From NCBI GenBank assembly GCA_014925825.1, contig JACGCK010000033.1:1-64000 (forward strand): a DNA stretch of 64,000 bases, read 5' to 3'. This document shows positions 12,377 to 24,055 of the stretch, in pieces. The translations under genes were made by a program, and so were the position numbers. This stretch comes from Pholiota molesta (lineage: Eukaryota > Basidiomycota > Agaricomycetes > Agaricales > Strophariaceae). The notes beneath the pieces were generated by a model that made no database searches, had not been told where the DNA came from, and saw nothing but the letters and a program-made list of their open reading frames with translations. How positions within the stretch are numbered: the stretch's first letter is position 1; every line of letters starts with the position of its first letter.

Positions 12377-14217
12377 ATGGGTACCTGCCTCCTGAAATAT
12401 GGCGCCTCATCTCCAATATCTCCCTCCTTCAGTCTACAAATCTGTCCTCAGTCAATAGCGTCTTTCTCGATGTCGCTTGGACGCAAGGTATCACGACGTC
12501 GTATTGGATCGCATGGGCAAACAGTTACTGCGCAATCTATTGTACTTCAGTAAGCATGCATCTCGAAGTTATATGAGCGCTAATATCTTGTGTTCAAGGG
12601 ATCCCGACGTTGCACGTCGTGTAAAGCATTGCGAATTGTACCTCAGCTGTTCTATTCGGAGGCGCAGAAGAACTCGGAAAGGAAGGCAGCACTCACGCAA
12701 TGGCTGCTGCTAGTCTTCTCTCTCGCATGATACATCGTCTTCAATACGGGCTCCAGAATCGCGTTGACGGACGAGGCCGCTAACTTATTTGACACTTCAA
12801 TTTACATGACGCCTGGAGCGCTAAAGGAATTGGTTCAAGTCTCAAAAATATCCATACGTTTTATTGGATGGACCCCTCATCGAGAAATGCACGATCTCCC
12901 TCTGGCCTGGTGTTAATCAGAATCTACAAGATCTTACCATCTCAGTTGATTCAATTGCGCTCAAAACAACATTTCCTCCACCAACAGTCAAGTTCCCCAA
13001 GCTCCACCGCTTACAGATTATCATAAAGACTCATCAACAGGAAGACGAAGCCCATTTCTCTGCTTCTTTATTGGCGACCGCTCTTTTGTAAACATGTTCG
13101 AGGATACCTCCAACATCTCTCGATACACCATTCTCCGGTTGGGGACATCTCTACACTTACGAGCACTTGGGCACCTTCAGACGTCTGTGTCGGCGGATAT
13201 CGATTTATCGCTGCCGCGGAATCAATTGCTGGAGGGGATATTCCCGTGCCCTCCGTCGCTTCCTTGAGCGACACAAGCACACCATCCGCAAACTTTCTAT
13301 ATCAGAATCGAGAACCAAATGTCTATCTTCTATTTGTCTCAATCAGGAGTCGCATTCAACGAGCACATCTTTTACTACCGCCACCTCCGCTTGCCAGGGC
13401 TGCATCACGTTTCAATCAGCGCCAGTCTCATGGCAGGGAATTGGGATGACATGCAACGTTCTGAGAGGCCATCGGAACACGCTCGAATCTCTGGAAATTA
13501 CGGGGCCGATCTCCGCTTCAGAGATTGACGTCCTGCTCTTTCGTATTCGCGAGTTTGCGGAGAATACGCTCGCCAAACTGTCCATATCCACGTATCGGCT
13601 GGATCTGAGCCTTCTGCCAAATTGTCTGAGGGTTGGGGCAGCTGAAGGTGCTCGAGTTGCAATTACGAAGGTCGCTCAGGCAAGCGTGTTTGGGTTTACC
13701 CCTGGGCAATTCTTCCCTATACCCTGGTGAATATCGAGCCCCATCATCTTTTTATGTGCCCCAACTAAATGATCCTCGAATGTTTCTACTAGCCCCCAGC
13801 GAAGCGTTCACGAGTTCGTGAAGGAGGTCGTCGCATGCCAGGAGCTCAAGTCGTGGAATTTGCGCGACATACGATCAAAAGGCGCTCATGCTGCGGCGAG
13901 CTCATTTTATGGCGGTTGATGCACTCTTGGCGACGTGTATACCGACGATAACGAGCTTTGCGGAGAATGGTGATATGTGTATTCCGGACCCGCCGAATGC
14001 GAGGCTGAAGGTTGTGGGTGCGAAGTGTGTTGGGGGTGGATATGGGTGTGTTTATGGTGGGATGGAGTGGACGGTACTCTCATTTAGGGCAGTCATATTA
14101 CCTGTGCAATATGTATACGGTAAGTATTCGAGTGGCCATTTAGGAACTTTGCTTCGTTTATTTAGACAAGTTCATTACTTATGCTTTATTATTACATCTG
14201 GACCTATATGTAAATGA
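12377..14217 (+). CDS. F-box-like/leucine-rich protein with breaks
   Basis: The first residues read as an F-box, LPPEIWRLISNISLLQSTNL then SSVNSVFLDVA, followed by DARYHDVVLDRMGKQLLRNL. A GT-AG intron (about 12553-12599) joins YF to RDPDVARRVKHCELYL. LRR-like text follows (NLQDLTISVDSIALKTTFPP; NTLESLEITGPISASEIDVL; LAKLSISTYRLDLSLLPNC), ending in a Gly-rich tail (VVGAKCVGGGYGCVYGGMEW). The start ATG at 12377 needs one more G in the GGG run at 12379-12381 to enter the F-box frame. A further one-base loss sits near 12477, and more occur around 13090-13250 and 13620-13860. The exact stop is uncertain; 14217 closes the last frame. This is the second F-box-type gene in the window and has the same general architecture as the one at 6.3 kb. 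Confidence 0.6.
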
Positions 14218-14423
14218 CTGATATCGGATCGGAACGCCAATGAAATGTTTCGATATCCACTTATCTTCTTTTCCTATCCAAGTGATGTATGAGCGTATCA
14301 TTGACGTATTCAAATCGTACATTATCTACATATCATTATCGTCCCACTATTCATTACACAGATTGTAGCATGGTATTCCGTTATATGGATATTCATCTCT
14401 GGAGCTCGCTGTCCACTTTACAT

Positions 14424-14800
14424 CTACATAGCACCCTCACTTCTAGAGATGATATACCTAAATGACGCTTATAAGCTCTGGAGCGAGGAGAGAAGGTATA
14501 ATCTACTTACCACGCATGGATGACTCCTGGTATCCAGCCTAAGATGCTCAGGCAAATGTTGATCCAAAAGTCTTGAAGAATAACATTTGAGGTGACATCT
14601 ATAGGTTGTAGACTGAAGAAGATCATATACCTGCTGCGCAGCCGCGCTTGAGGAACACAGATACTGGAGGAAGTATTCTATAAATTTAAAGTCAATCAGC
14701 CCAAGGCTCTGACTTGGAAATTTGGGTATTGCAAAGCGTTGGCGTACATGGCGAGGAAGTAGAGAGCCACGTCGTAGTTTGATGACACTACTGTAGCCAT
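14424..14800 (-). CDS. PMP3: PMP3/UPF0057-family plasma-membrane proteolipid
   Basis: Small hydrophobic plasma-membrane protein. The yeast homologue modulates membrane potential and cation tolerance (family knowledge). Four tiny exons (14800-14748, 14677-14631, 14571-14511, 14457-14424) give an uninterrupted 64-residue protein. It starts MATVVSSNYDVALYFLAI, then LPPVSVFLKRGCAADF, INICLSILGWIPGVIHAWY and ends IISRSEGAM. The two membrane helices and the family signature (PPVxVFLKRG, ILGWIPGVIHAWY) are complete. All three introns (70, 59 and 53 bp) are GT-AG, and their phases agree exactly with the family alignment. No frame repair is needed. The gene is easy to miss because no single frame exceeds 20 relevant residues. 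Confidence 0.92.
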
Positions 14801-15254
14801 TTTTTGTGTTGGATATGTGTCAAGCAAGGGAACCTTGAGTCGATAGTGGCTTGGGTTTGGAGTAGTACTTGGGGCCGTGATGAAAACTGGGAGTCGGTCC
14901 ACAACGCGCTTTATATCGAAGACAAGGGCCAGGAATAGCGATGCTATGGACAACTTAAGAGTGCTGTGACGTCATAATAGCCCCTGTGTCTACGATGACG
15001 TTGGTTAATTTGTCGGTACTTAAGTATACATGTACCTGTGTAGACTGCACCATGGTGAGGGCAAGTCAAAACGAAAAGCGTAACAAATAAAAGAAAGCTT
15101 ACTGGAGCATTGTCGAATAACGCTACGCAGGGCCGGGACGAGCCCCGCAGAGCCCATTAAGTACTCCCGACTTTTTTCCCCCTCAAAGTCCGATGCACGT
15201 GGTAGCTTAATATTACCATGATTCACAGCGATATCTCGTACACTTTAGAACATC

Positions 15255-15549
15255 ATGGTTGTTCAATCCAAGCGCGCGATTGTCGAGAATCTCAGTTTTA
15301 CCACCAACGACGAAAGAACGACGTTGGAAAGGCGAAACGCGGGCGAAGTAGATGAACAGCAAGCGGGAGCGGTCAGCGCAGGCGAGGTGAGCCCCCGTAT
15401 TCGCATGATTTCGACAATCTATCTAACAGGGTTGACTCATATGACAGGTCGCCGCCGCTGTGCGCGACGCTTGGAATGCCAACTTCACCCTCCTATCTAC
15501 CCTCGCGCTTTTCATCTGGGGCCTTCTGAAAGACCACAAGCAGGCTTGA
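15255..15549 (+). CDS. small single-span membrane protein
   Basis: Exons 15255-15386 and 15448-15549, with a 61 bp GT-AG intron, give 77 residues: MVVQSKRAIVENLSF at the start, an acidic polar middle (GEVDEQQAGAVSAGE), and one predicted membrane span near the C-terminus (FTLLSTLALFIWGLLKD) with a charged end (DHKQA). Orientation and length recall small subunits of organellar membrane complexes, but I cannot match a family. The last codon is followed directly by TGA at 15547-15549. A spliced continuation into the frame at 15668 was considered, but no canonical donor supports it. Confidence 0.5.
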
Positions 15550-15667
15550 CTATACATCTAATTTGCTTTCGATCTTTCAACCCGTAGTATATTTTGCTCA
15601 TAATTCAATCATATAACAAAACACTGGATTTCATTCACTAAATCTATAATACAAGAATTGTAACTTA

Positions 15668-15865
15668 ATGAATCCAGGGACACCACCTTACGGCGTTCAG
15701 TTCGTGCTCGAATGTCTCGCCAAAAAGGCCCGCGCGTTCGTGCAACGAGGGAACCCTAAGACTCCTGTGTCTTCGGTACGTCCCAAGACTCCCAACGGAT
15801 CCGTAACATCGAGCGCCACTGACCCGAAGTACGTCGTCCGTTTAGCAGAGCACGCCTTCGTTTAG
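15668..15865 (+). CDS. possible small protein or 3' exon
   Basis: A 65-residue frame starting MNPGTPPYGVQFVLECLAKK, basic and Ser/Thr/Pro-rich, ending VVRLAEHAFV. It lies 120 bp after the small membrane-protein gene. It could be its own gene or a downstream exon of that gene reached through a non-canonical or damaged splice site. Composition looks coding, but no family is recognised. Confidence 0.3.
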   Translation: MNPGTPPYGVQFVLECLAKKARAFVQRGNPKTPVSSVRPKTPNGSVTSSATDPKYVVRLAEHAFV

Positions 15866-16247
15866 AACGCACGAAGCAGGAAGAAAACCGAGAAGAAAAT
15901 AAGAAATTTTTTTAATTTCTTACCAGAAGAAATTGGCTTCCTTCCTACTATTTAATGTAACCTTTCTTACAGATTGTGCCTTCCCAGCTGCGAAACTGAC
16001 TGCGCATAAATGCATAATCATTGATTTAAATCGTTGCAGTACATATAGGACATGGCCACGTGACAGTTATTTCATGATCCAGACTCGAGCCGTTGAGCTG
16101 TCTTGATTCTTAAGACGCTTATCCCAATCTTATCCCTGTCTTTACCCTGTCCGACGACGTCGAGCGTGATCGCAACGTGCCCTTAACGCTGGCAGCTGAG
16201 CATTGGACTGAATTCCTTCTTACTTGGTTAACGGTTTCTAGCATTGA

Positions 16248-19200
16248 ATGGCCTCACATTCGCACTCACCTTCCTCGAGCGCTCTCATCGCGTTCCCTTT
16301 TATTACGCCTGATGATGGCACACCAAACATGCGTTCAACTCTCGTTTCGGCAGCAAACACTATGAGATTCGACGAAGAGCAATGGCAGCCTATTCTACAC
16401 GCTTCAAATCAAGTCGTACTCTACAACCCTCGCTCTCATGCACTTTCCATTGCTGCTGCGGCTTCGAGTTCTTCGGAGGCTGTTCTGCCTGGTGTCGTCG
16501 TAGCAAGGCGGCAGAGACGGGAAAGTGCGGACAGGGCGACGAGGGCTATTGCGGATACGTGTCCGTACTGCAAGCAGACGCTACCCGCAGACTTTGCCGG
16601 ATTCCATACCGCTGACTCTCATGTCGCGGACGACGAAGAGATCGAGGGGAGATGGGACGACAACGTGGACAGCTCCGCAGATGAATACGATGGAGTGACG
16701 CAGTCCGATCCGGCGTATCATTCGCGAGCATCAGATTACTTTCGGCTGCTCGAGATTGCGAACGAGACGTCTTCTAGACGGCCCAGCAGGAGTCCTAGCC
16801 CGTACCGAGTCGACAATGGAGAGTCTACCATGGGCACGAGGGACAGTCGCACACGATCGCCAGATGAGAACATAAGTACTGCGGGCGCGTTTCCAGCAGA
16901 GAAGATGGCAGAAGGATACTTCAAGACATTCTTCCAGGAGGAGTATAAGCTTGGGATGGGTGCAAATGGGACTGTATTTCTATGTCAGGTGCGTTTATGG
17001 ATTCTCATTTTAATTTGGTCTCTTCTGAAAATGACGTGCAGCATGTATTGGACGGAAACCCGCTAGGCCACTTTGCCGTCAAGAAGATCGCCGTTGGTGA
17101 ATCACACAGTTATTTGCTCAAGATATTGAAGGAAGTTAGATTGTTGGAGAGATTGCATCATCCCAATATTATAACCTATCAGTATGTTCCATCTTCATCC
17201 TTCGTGAGAGCCCAAATTATCATTGACGATGTATTGAATTTCTCAGCCACGCGTGGTTAGAGAACAGCCAATTCTCATCATTTGGACCCAAAGTGCCCAC
17301 TCTGCAGTGCGTATCCTCGCCCTCAGTGTAACTTGCTTTCATTGATAAATATATAGTGTATTAATGCAATGGGCAGAAGGCGGGAGGTAAAACATTGCCA
17401 TTGAAACCAAGCCCTCATCCTGACTTGTTCAAAGTCTAGACGACTTCATAGACGTGCGTCTCGGACGCAAAGCTGCGCACCCGCACATGCATCCCTTTCT
17501 CTCGACTGCATCCACCTTCGACCCCTCCGTTCCATCGTCCCCAGATTTGGCCACCGCAGATCTCCCACACGACATCGGTGCAGGAGGCGAGCCCACCGCC
17601 CCAAGACAAAAAGGCAGACACGCCCGCTTCACCGAGGCACCCAGCCCTGGTGTCGGCCCGCAACCGCAGCTCCAGCAAGAAGCTGGCACTACGGACGCGC
17701 AGTCCCGGTCAGCGCGCATTCGCGCGTTCCGCGCGTACCAGCGCGCGCCCCCAGAGGAGAAAGAGCGCATGCGGCGGGAGATGGAGGCGCTTTTTGGGGC
17801 GGGGTTTGCAGGCGGACGCGCTGTGTCGCCTGGGGCTGGGCCTGCCGGTGCGGGCGGAGGGGCAGGCAGGCAGCCGGAGTGGAAGCCGGTGCATTTGTTG
17901 AGTGCGCTGGAGGTGAAGAGTTTGTTTAGGGATGTGGTGGAGGGTCTAGCATTCTTGGTGAGCTCGGAGATGTTCTGCTATTGGATGTATCCATTTCCGC
18001 GAAGGTTATTGATTGGTTCTGCATTATAGCATGATAAATCAATCTTGCATCTGGATTTGAAACCCGGAAATGTGCTGCTAACATGGGACGAAGGGAAGCT
18101 GATGTACGTCATCCTCTGAGTCGCGTATTTATGAGTTGTTGATGATGTTCTTTTTTCCTTCAGCCCACGCGCTATGTTGTCCGACTTTGGAACATCCCGC
18201 GACATGATTAATTCGACGCGGACTCCTCGCTCTGGAAATACTGGAACGTGAGCGCCGACCTTTTTTCAAAAGTATTTCTCATGTCATGGCACCCTTTCTA
18301 GGCTGGAATACACTGCGCCAGAGACGCTTCCGTCCCCACACACCGGCCTCCTCCAGCAAATCGATTCCAAGGCAGATATGTGGAGCCTAGGAATGATTTT
18401 ACACAAGCTGTTGTTTTTCAAGCTGCCATATCGGTATGTATCTGAGATAGCAAAGCGGAACACACCTTCACACTGTACCGTACTATCTAGCTACGCCGCC
18501 GCAGGAGATGCTACTGGCGACCCAATAAGCAGAGAAGACGAGGGCGTCAAAATGGACAACTTAGAGAAAGAAGTGCTGGAGTATCCTGGGTAAGGTCATT
18601 TGCCTTGTTAATTTATCGATTCCACTGACAATCTCTGTCGGCAGCTTCAAGTCGACGCCGAACCTGGTTCTCGGTTTTGAGGCTCGTCGTCTCCCGCGGT
18701 CATTCCTTGTCCTGCTCGAGAGTCTGTTACACAAATCTCCTGGAGGACGGCCCAGCGTGGAGCGGGTTAGCGCGGCCATTCGGGAAGGCAAGGTGCGCTT
18801 CAAGTTTTTGGATAAAGGATACTGTTTCTGAATCTGAATTTGATGCATTAACCACTTATTTAAAATCGAATGTTATTATAGCTCGATCCTCTGGAAGAAC
18901 CTGTGACGCCGACGACTCTTTCTTTAGGGCGTCCTAGAGGGAATACTGTGATCACGGCACCAGGGCATGTCGTTCCTGCGGTACCCACGGCTGAAGCTCT
19001 GAGTTCAGAGACGACGCGCCTGCTAGCGCTCCCGCCCCCGCTGAAATTCTTGGCCCCGAGCAGCGAGATGGCGAAGGTGGCTCCGGCGTGCGTTCTGGAC
19101 GTATTATTCAACGCTACGTCTGCTCTATGGTAGCGGCGCGCTTAAAACAGGCCCAGGAAGGATCCGACGGCCCGACTCGCTGATAATGACTACAAGATGG

Positions 19201-19578
19201 CGCGTCGGCATGCGCGCGCTCCGGAGCTCGTTGCTCGTAGGGAAGGTATTGTCTATTGCGCATGTGTGTCGCGATCCAACGAGGTGCCCGAAGCCGTGGG
19301 CTGTGGCGCTACTGTTCACGGGGGCGCTGGCGGATACGATTGTGGATCATGAAGCGATGTACCGTCTGACGCCGAGGGAGAACTTGAGGGTGCATGAGAG
19401 AGAGCAGGATGGGAAGGTCGCGAGGCGGGAAAGACGGAGATTGATTCAGCGGAGGGCGATGAAGAGTGTGTGTATCACGGTTGGTCTTGCTTTGCTTCAT
19501 GTTGTACTCTTGGGTGTGAGTGCGTCGGACATACATGGCGGCATGGTGGGAGGTATTCGTTCATTTTTCATTCGATAG
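16248..19578 (+). CDS. IKS1: IKS1-like serine/threonine protein kinase
   Basis: Fungal kinase of the IKS family; its cellular role is not known in yeast. Exon 1 (16248-16988) holds a CxxC motif (CPYCKQTLP), an acidic/Ser-rich linker and the glycine loop LGMGANGTVFLC. Later exons give the ATP lysine (HFAVKKIAVG), the helix C glutamate (LKEVRLLERLHHPNII), the catalytic loop ILHLDLKPGNVLL, DFG (LSDFGTSRD) and APE (LEYTAPETL). They also give SKADMWSLGMILHKLLFFKL and a final GGRPS. Introns at about 16989, 17182, 17320, 17390, 17958, 18104, 18248, 18434, 18591 and 18795 are short and in phase. A Pro/Ala/Arg-rich insert of about 150 residues (17480-17900) sits between the hinge and helix E. The catalytic loop reads HLD, not HRD. 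After the kinase domain (19130-19190) the frame breaks. A further frame (19186-19578) adds hydrophobic segments (KPWAVALLFTGALADTI; SVCITVGLALLHVVLLGVSA) that suggest a C-terminal membrane anchor. Confidence 0.85.
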
Positions 19579-20021
19579 CGATGGCCGAAATGTGAAGGAT
19601 ATGACCTTTATTACGATTTATATATGATGATGTCCACGGTATGACCTGTTGAGCATATACACACATGTACTTCGTTCTTTCCAATCATTCATCTCGCTTT
19701 GCCTCTGTCAATGTCTAGGAAAGGATAAGGGGACAGACAGGGTAACAGTTATAGAAGTCTACATCGATCGACAAGTCTAATATATGTTCATGTCAGGATA
19801 ATTTGTCGCTGACGAGGTCGCGGAGGCTGTAGAAAATGTGATTGTTTCGAAAATCGATATGTTTTCAAGAAGTATTCAGTTGGTATTCAGTCCATATTGT
19901 AAATTATAGTAAAACTAGTGCTCGTGTCCTTCTGCTGCCGCTGTACCTAACAGATTCCTGAAAGCCGCAGACTTGGCGAGCCAGCGACTTACGTGGTGCC
20001 TTTCCACCAATAGACAGGTCC
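19579..20021. other. intergenic between convergent genes
   Basis: The kinase gene (plus) and the DUF6697 gene (minus) end towards each other here, so this stretch should contain both 3' ends. No gene seen. Confidence 0.4.
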
Positions 20022-21578
20022 TTACGCATCCGCATCGAAATCAGAATCAGAATCATCCTCGATCTCAACACCCTCATTCACCGACTCCGATTCGGAGTCG
20101 ACATCAGATCTGACGTCGCGTTTTCGCTTCAGGCTAAGAGCCTTGGGCTTGTTAACATTGGCAATGCGGCTGCTTCGACGTTTGGCTAGTGTAGATTGCT
20201 TTGCTTTCTTGCCGACCGTTGGTTGGTCTCTGGGTTGTTCTCTGACGAGGGTTTCGGCTTTGGTGGTGGAGCTACCCAACTCGGGAATGTGTCGTGTAGC
20301 TTCTGTTGAAATGCGTTGTCATACCCAACACATTTCATAGTCAAAACCCCCAATTTCTGAAATATCGATTCAGTAACTTATTATTTAGAAACGGATAGTT
20401 TTCTAGCGATAATAAAGGACGTTACTTACCTCCTCCCCTCTGAAATAAGCCGCTTTGACTTCGTCGGCAGTAATAACTTCATGCCTCTTATTCGCAATCG
20501 CGTCTGTCACCTCTTGTTGTTGTGGCTCACAGTTTAGCTCCCTTCGTAAGAGTATTCGGGCACGACCATCATTGCCCCAGTTATTTTTGACTATCCCATT
20601 TGCCCATGCTTTGTGGAACTGTAAGAGCGGGCCACAATCATGAGAGTTCTCTGCTACCTCCTCTTGCGCCTCCCGAATTGTTTAAATTATAATTAGCTTT
20701 GCAATGATTTACCTTCGGAGACTGAGCAGACCATTCTTCAGCAGTCAATGCAGGCGGGTTTGCTGCACGAAATTCATACTGGCCCTCATATAGATACATA
20801 CTCTTTTTAGGACCACGAGTGCGGATGACATTGGAGAACACTCGCATTATTTTCTCAAAATGCTTTCCAGGTGTAGAAGACAGCCAGAGACCAGGTGCGC
20901 CAGGCACCTGTGGCGCTTCTGGCTGGAATTTTGATGGAAGGTAGATAAAATCGTCCATACTATGTTTGGCCAAAGAGGCTGCGGATAGTTTGGGACGAGA
21001 TTCTTGCATGCTACCCCCATATTCTATGGCCATGAAGAGCCGTGATACCATTGTTTCTCGAGTTATTTTGTCAATAGTGAAGTATTGATCTTGAAGATCA
21101 AAACCAATTGGCTTAAGCCGAGCTCTCAATGTTTCCGGGAGGAGAGCAGTGGCATTCTTCTTAACCTTTGGCTACAAGGGGTATCAATATTGACTGATCA
21201 ATTCAAGCAAGAGAGAACTTACGTCTTTGAGCAGCTTTAGTTTTTTGTAGTCCCTTTCGACTTCTTTGGCCTCTTCCACGTTGCGCGCGCATGGCAACAG
21301 ACTATCGTGAGCTGGCTCTTCCTTGACTAGAACCGGCTTGGAATCAGTAGTAGATTTCAGCGCCTGGAAAGGGAATCGGGATGATGGAATGTTATATTGA
21401 TTTTTGGAATGAAAAATGACACAAGTACCCTTGGAAACTTGATTCTGGTTGTAGTAATATCCTCCTCAGTGGTGAGAGGGGTTCGATGCTAAAAATCGAG
21501 ATAATTGGTTTTCGTCAGTATGCAATTGACACAAAAAATAATAAAACATATCCGTACCAAAAACTCATCCCTATGCAT
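20022..21578 (-). CDS. DUF6697-like protein
   Basis: Agaricomycete protein of unknown function. The reading starts at MHRDEFL (21578), then TTEEDITTTRIKFPR, PVLVKEEPAHDSLLPCARNV and LPETLRARLKPIGFDL. Next come TIDKITRETMVSRLFMAIEY, PQVPGAPGLWLSSTPGKHFE, YEGQYEFRAANPPALTAEEW, the WGNDGRARILLRRELNCEP block and TMKCVGYDNAFQQKLHDTFP. A basic and acidic tail ends DDSDSDFDADA. The order GAPGL(W)L, GQY, PxLTxEEW, WGxDxRARI and MKCVGYD is the pattern I associate with DUF6697. Short GT-AG introns are seen near 21554, 21420-21370, 21220 and 20430. The frame breaks near 20650-20700 and again near 20250. The tail has basic KRxR-type clusters suggestive of nuclear localisation. Confidence 0.7.
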
Positions 21579-22562
21579 CGTTGTCTGGCTGCTAATTTTG
21601 TTTCGTTTGTTGGCTGATTCCATGTCTAAGCAACGTCGGACAATGAGCCAAATACTTGTGGACATCGAAATCGTAGCACACCAAAGATTTTCTAGCTTCC
21701 TCTGGCCTCAAGCCGAGGAGTTATGAGGGTTAGAAGCAAATAGACGTAGAAATACTAGGCAGTTCAACTTCAAGTTCAAGGAGTCGTCTCCAACCGTCAC
21801 GACACCTGATCAACGTCGTGCCACCGTGACAAGCGCGTATTATCGGCGCGCGCTGCCAACGCGCTGCGCGGGTTTTTGCTTATGACACAACCACTGAGTA
21901 CTGTTTGAGTACTGAGTACTGGACGCTTGAATCTAACGCTAATTTGAGGCAAGATTTCGTCCTATTACCCATGAGGTTTTGGACACGCTTCTGCATTCCG
22001 CGATGCAGTCAATATGTACTGGCTAACTATTCACGAAATCTCTAACTACTTAATAGGAACATACAGATAAATGCAGTCATCCTTTTGTCTGCACAGACTG
22101 AAAAATTCAGGCCCAAGCCTTGCATGTAAGCTTGGACTCTAGCATTTTTGTGTACTGACATCTGTGCCAAGTTCATCTAATTTCCTGCACAGGCTTTGCC
22201 AAATTTTTCATTGCACGTTTCAGATTGGACATCAGATTCTTCATGTGTTGGGAGACAAGTTGGGTTGGCGGTTTTAAAACTAGGTAAGTCCAAATATTTC
22301 GCCTCAAATGCTTACTTGTGGCCAATTCATGCACTCAGGATAGTCCTGATATTACTCTTTCCTGGTATGATGAAAAACAGGAAAGATATCGGTCCCGAAA
22401 AGGAAAACGTGATAGATGGCCAAGCACGGTAATCATTCGCCGATGTTCAAGTGCTTGTTTGGCAACATCCAACAAGGTTACCCGCCAAGCCCTTGTCGGC
22501 TGCAGCCACCCCGGCCCAACGCCCATTCTTTTTTCGCTCCTTCCCTGTGCGCTACGACGGCG
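21579..22562. other. divergent promoter region
   Basis: Lies between the 5' ends of two divergent genes (DUF6697 on minus, glycosidase on plus), so both promoters must be here. It includes palindromic GC-rich text around 21840-21870 (GCGCGCGCTGCCAACGCGC) and a short direct repeat of GAGTACTG near 21896-21921. No coding region recognised. Confidence 0.4.
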
Positions 22563-22570
22563 CTATAAGG
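22563..22570 (+). promoter_or_regulatory. TATA box of the glycosidase gene
   Basis: CTATAAGG stands about 135 bp before the ATG at 22699, followed by a CT-rich leader. Confidence 0.4.
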
Positions 22571-22698
22571 CAGGAAAAGGATCTCCAGCTTCATATCCAC
22601 AACGTTCTTTTCCTTACGAACCTCACGCCCTTCCGGTTGTTCATCTCAATCTCTATCAGAGCTCTCTCCTCCAGCTCGTAGTCTATCCCATTGTCATT

Positions 22699-24055
22699 AT
22701 GGTTCAACTCAACTCTGCAATCATTCCTGCTATCAGCCTCATCGCCGCTTCAATTACCGAACTCAACACATATCCGTTCACTCCCGGTTTTGACATCAAG
22801 CAGGTCGCTGAGCAGGCCCAATCCCTCCCCACGCATTCTTGGGAATATGGGGCGAGCGCTGAAGCGCTGCTGGAGCTTCACAATCCGGATCTATCTGTTT
22901 TCGGCGAGGCGCCTTTCCCAGTCCCTACCATTCCGAAGTCGCAAGTGAGAGCTCTTGCGTACGCGGCGAACAATACAGTTTTTGGGACGGGATATAGCGC
23001 TCTTTCGGAGGGAAATGGCGCTGCAGGAGACCCCTCTAGCTTGGGCGTAAGCGCTGTGATGCTCGGAAAAACCGAGTCGAAATTCGCAACAGCAGCGCAA
23101 GAAACGGTGAATGGACTTCTCAATGATGTTCCTCGATACTGGAATGGGGCCATCTCGCAACGCGCTGATTATCCTGAACTCTGGTATGTGCTATCTGGAA
23201 GATATTCTTAACTTAGTCTCATTAATTCTTTACAACCAACAGGGCGGATTTCATGTACATGGTACCTCCATTCCTCGCGTACTATGCGGCCGATAAAGAG
23301 GACCTCGATCTTCTCCAAACTTCAGTTCAACAATGCCAACTGTATCGCCAAATTCTCCAATCCAATAATGCCGGTGCACTCAACGGCGTATGGACCCACG
23401 TCCAAGGGCCTCAAAATGAAGATACTGGGCTCTGGTCCACTGGTAACGCGTGGGCGGCTGCAGGCATGACGCGCGTGCTCGCGACCGTTACGAAAGCCAC
23501 GTTTATCAGCACCCTCGCTTGGCGCCAGCAGGCCATCGACAACCTCACCCAGTACATCAAAGAGATCGTCGACGGAGTGATGAAGGCGCCATTGGACAAT
23601 GGACTCCTCCGCAACTACCTCGACGATGTCAGCGGAGACGGCCACGGCTTTGGGGAGATATCTGGCAGCAGTCTCATCGCGGCCAGTATTTACCGTATGG
23701 CCGTTCTCCGACCCGATGTGTTTGGCTCTGGTTACATTGCATGGGCGGATAAAATCCGCACCACCCTTTCGGGTAAAGATAGCAACAACAACCCCCATAT
23801 CACCAGCTGGGGCATCGCCACCCCGCCGTCAACCCCATGGCGTGGAAGGACACTGCGCCATTTACCAGTGGCAGCCCAGAGGGACAAGCATTTGTAGTGC
23901 TCATGTACGCTGGGTGGCGGGACTGCGTTAATGCCAAGATATGCTCGGCCGCAGCACCAGTGCTTTCACCTCGCAATTCGAGCACACCATCGAAACGCAA
24001 TGTGCATGGCAGGTTGCGCAGGCACACGGCGGGCTTTGCCCCTGGATCTGTTTGA
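22699..24055 (+). CDS. secreted six-hairpin glycosidase-like protein
   Basis: Probable extracellular sugar hydrolase with an (alpha/alpha)6 barrel, related to GH105/GH88-type unsaturated uronyl hydrolases. The start MVQLNSAIIPAISLIAASIT looks like a secretion signal. Exon 1 is 22699-23183 and the intron 23184-23242 joins ELW to ADFMYMVPPFLAYYA. Family-like text includes NEDTGLWSTGNAWAAAGMTR, YLDDVSGDGHGFGEISGSSL and AWKDTAPFTSGSPEGQAF. The frame breaks at the CCCC run 23821-23824. One more C continues VNPMAWKDTAPF to a stop at 24055; without it the frame ends at 23897. The GNAW and GDGHG segments are typical of this fold. The substrate cannot be assigned from sequence, and the catalytic aspartate was not mapped. 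Confidence 0.75.

Noticed and set aside
22318..23211. An upstream extension of the glycosidase frame beginning at 22318
   Set aside because: The extension crosses the TATA box and CT-rich leader; the ATG at 22699 starts a proper signal peptide.
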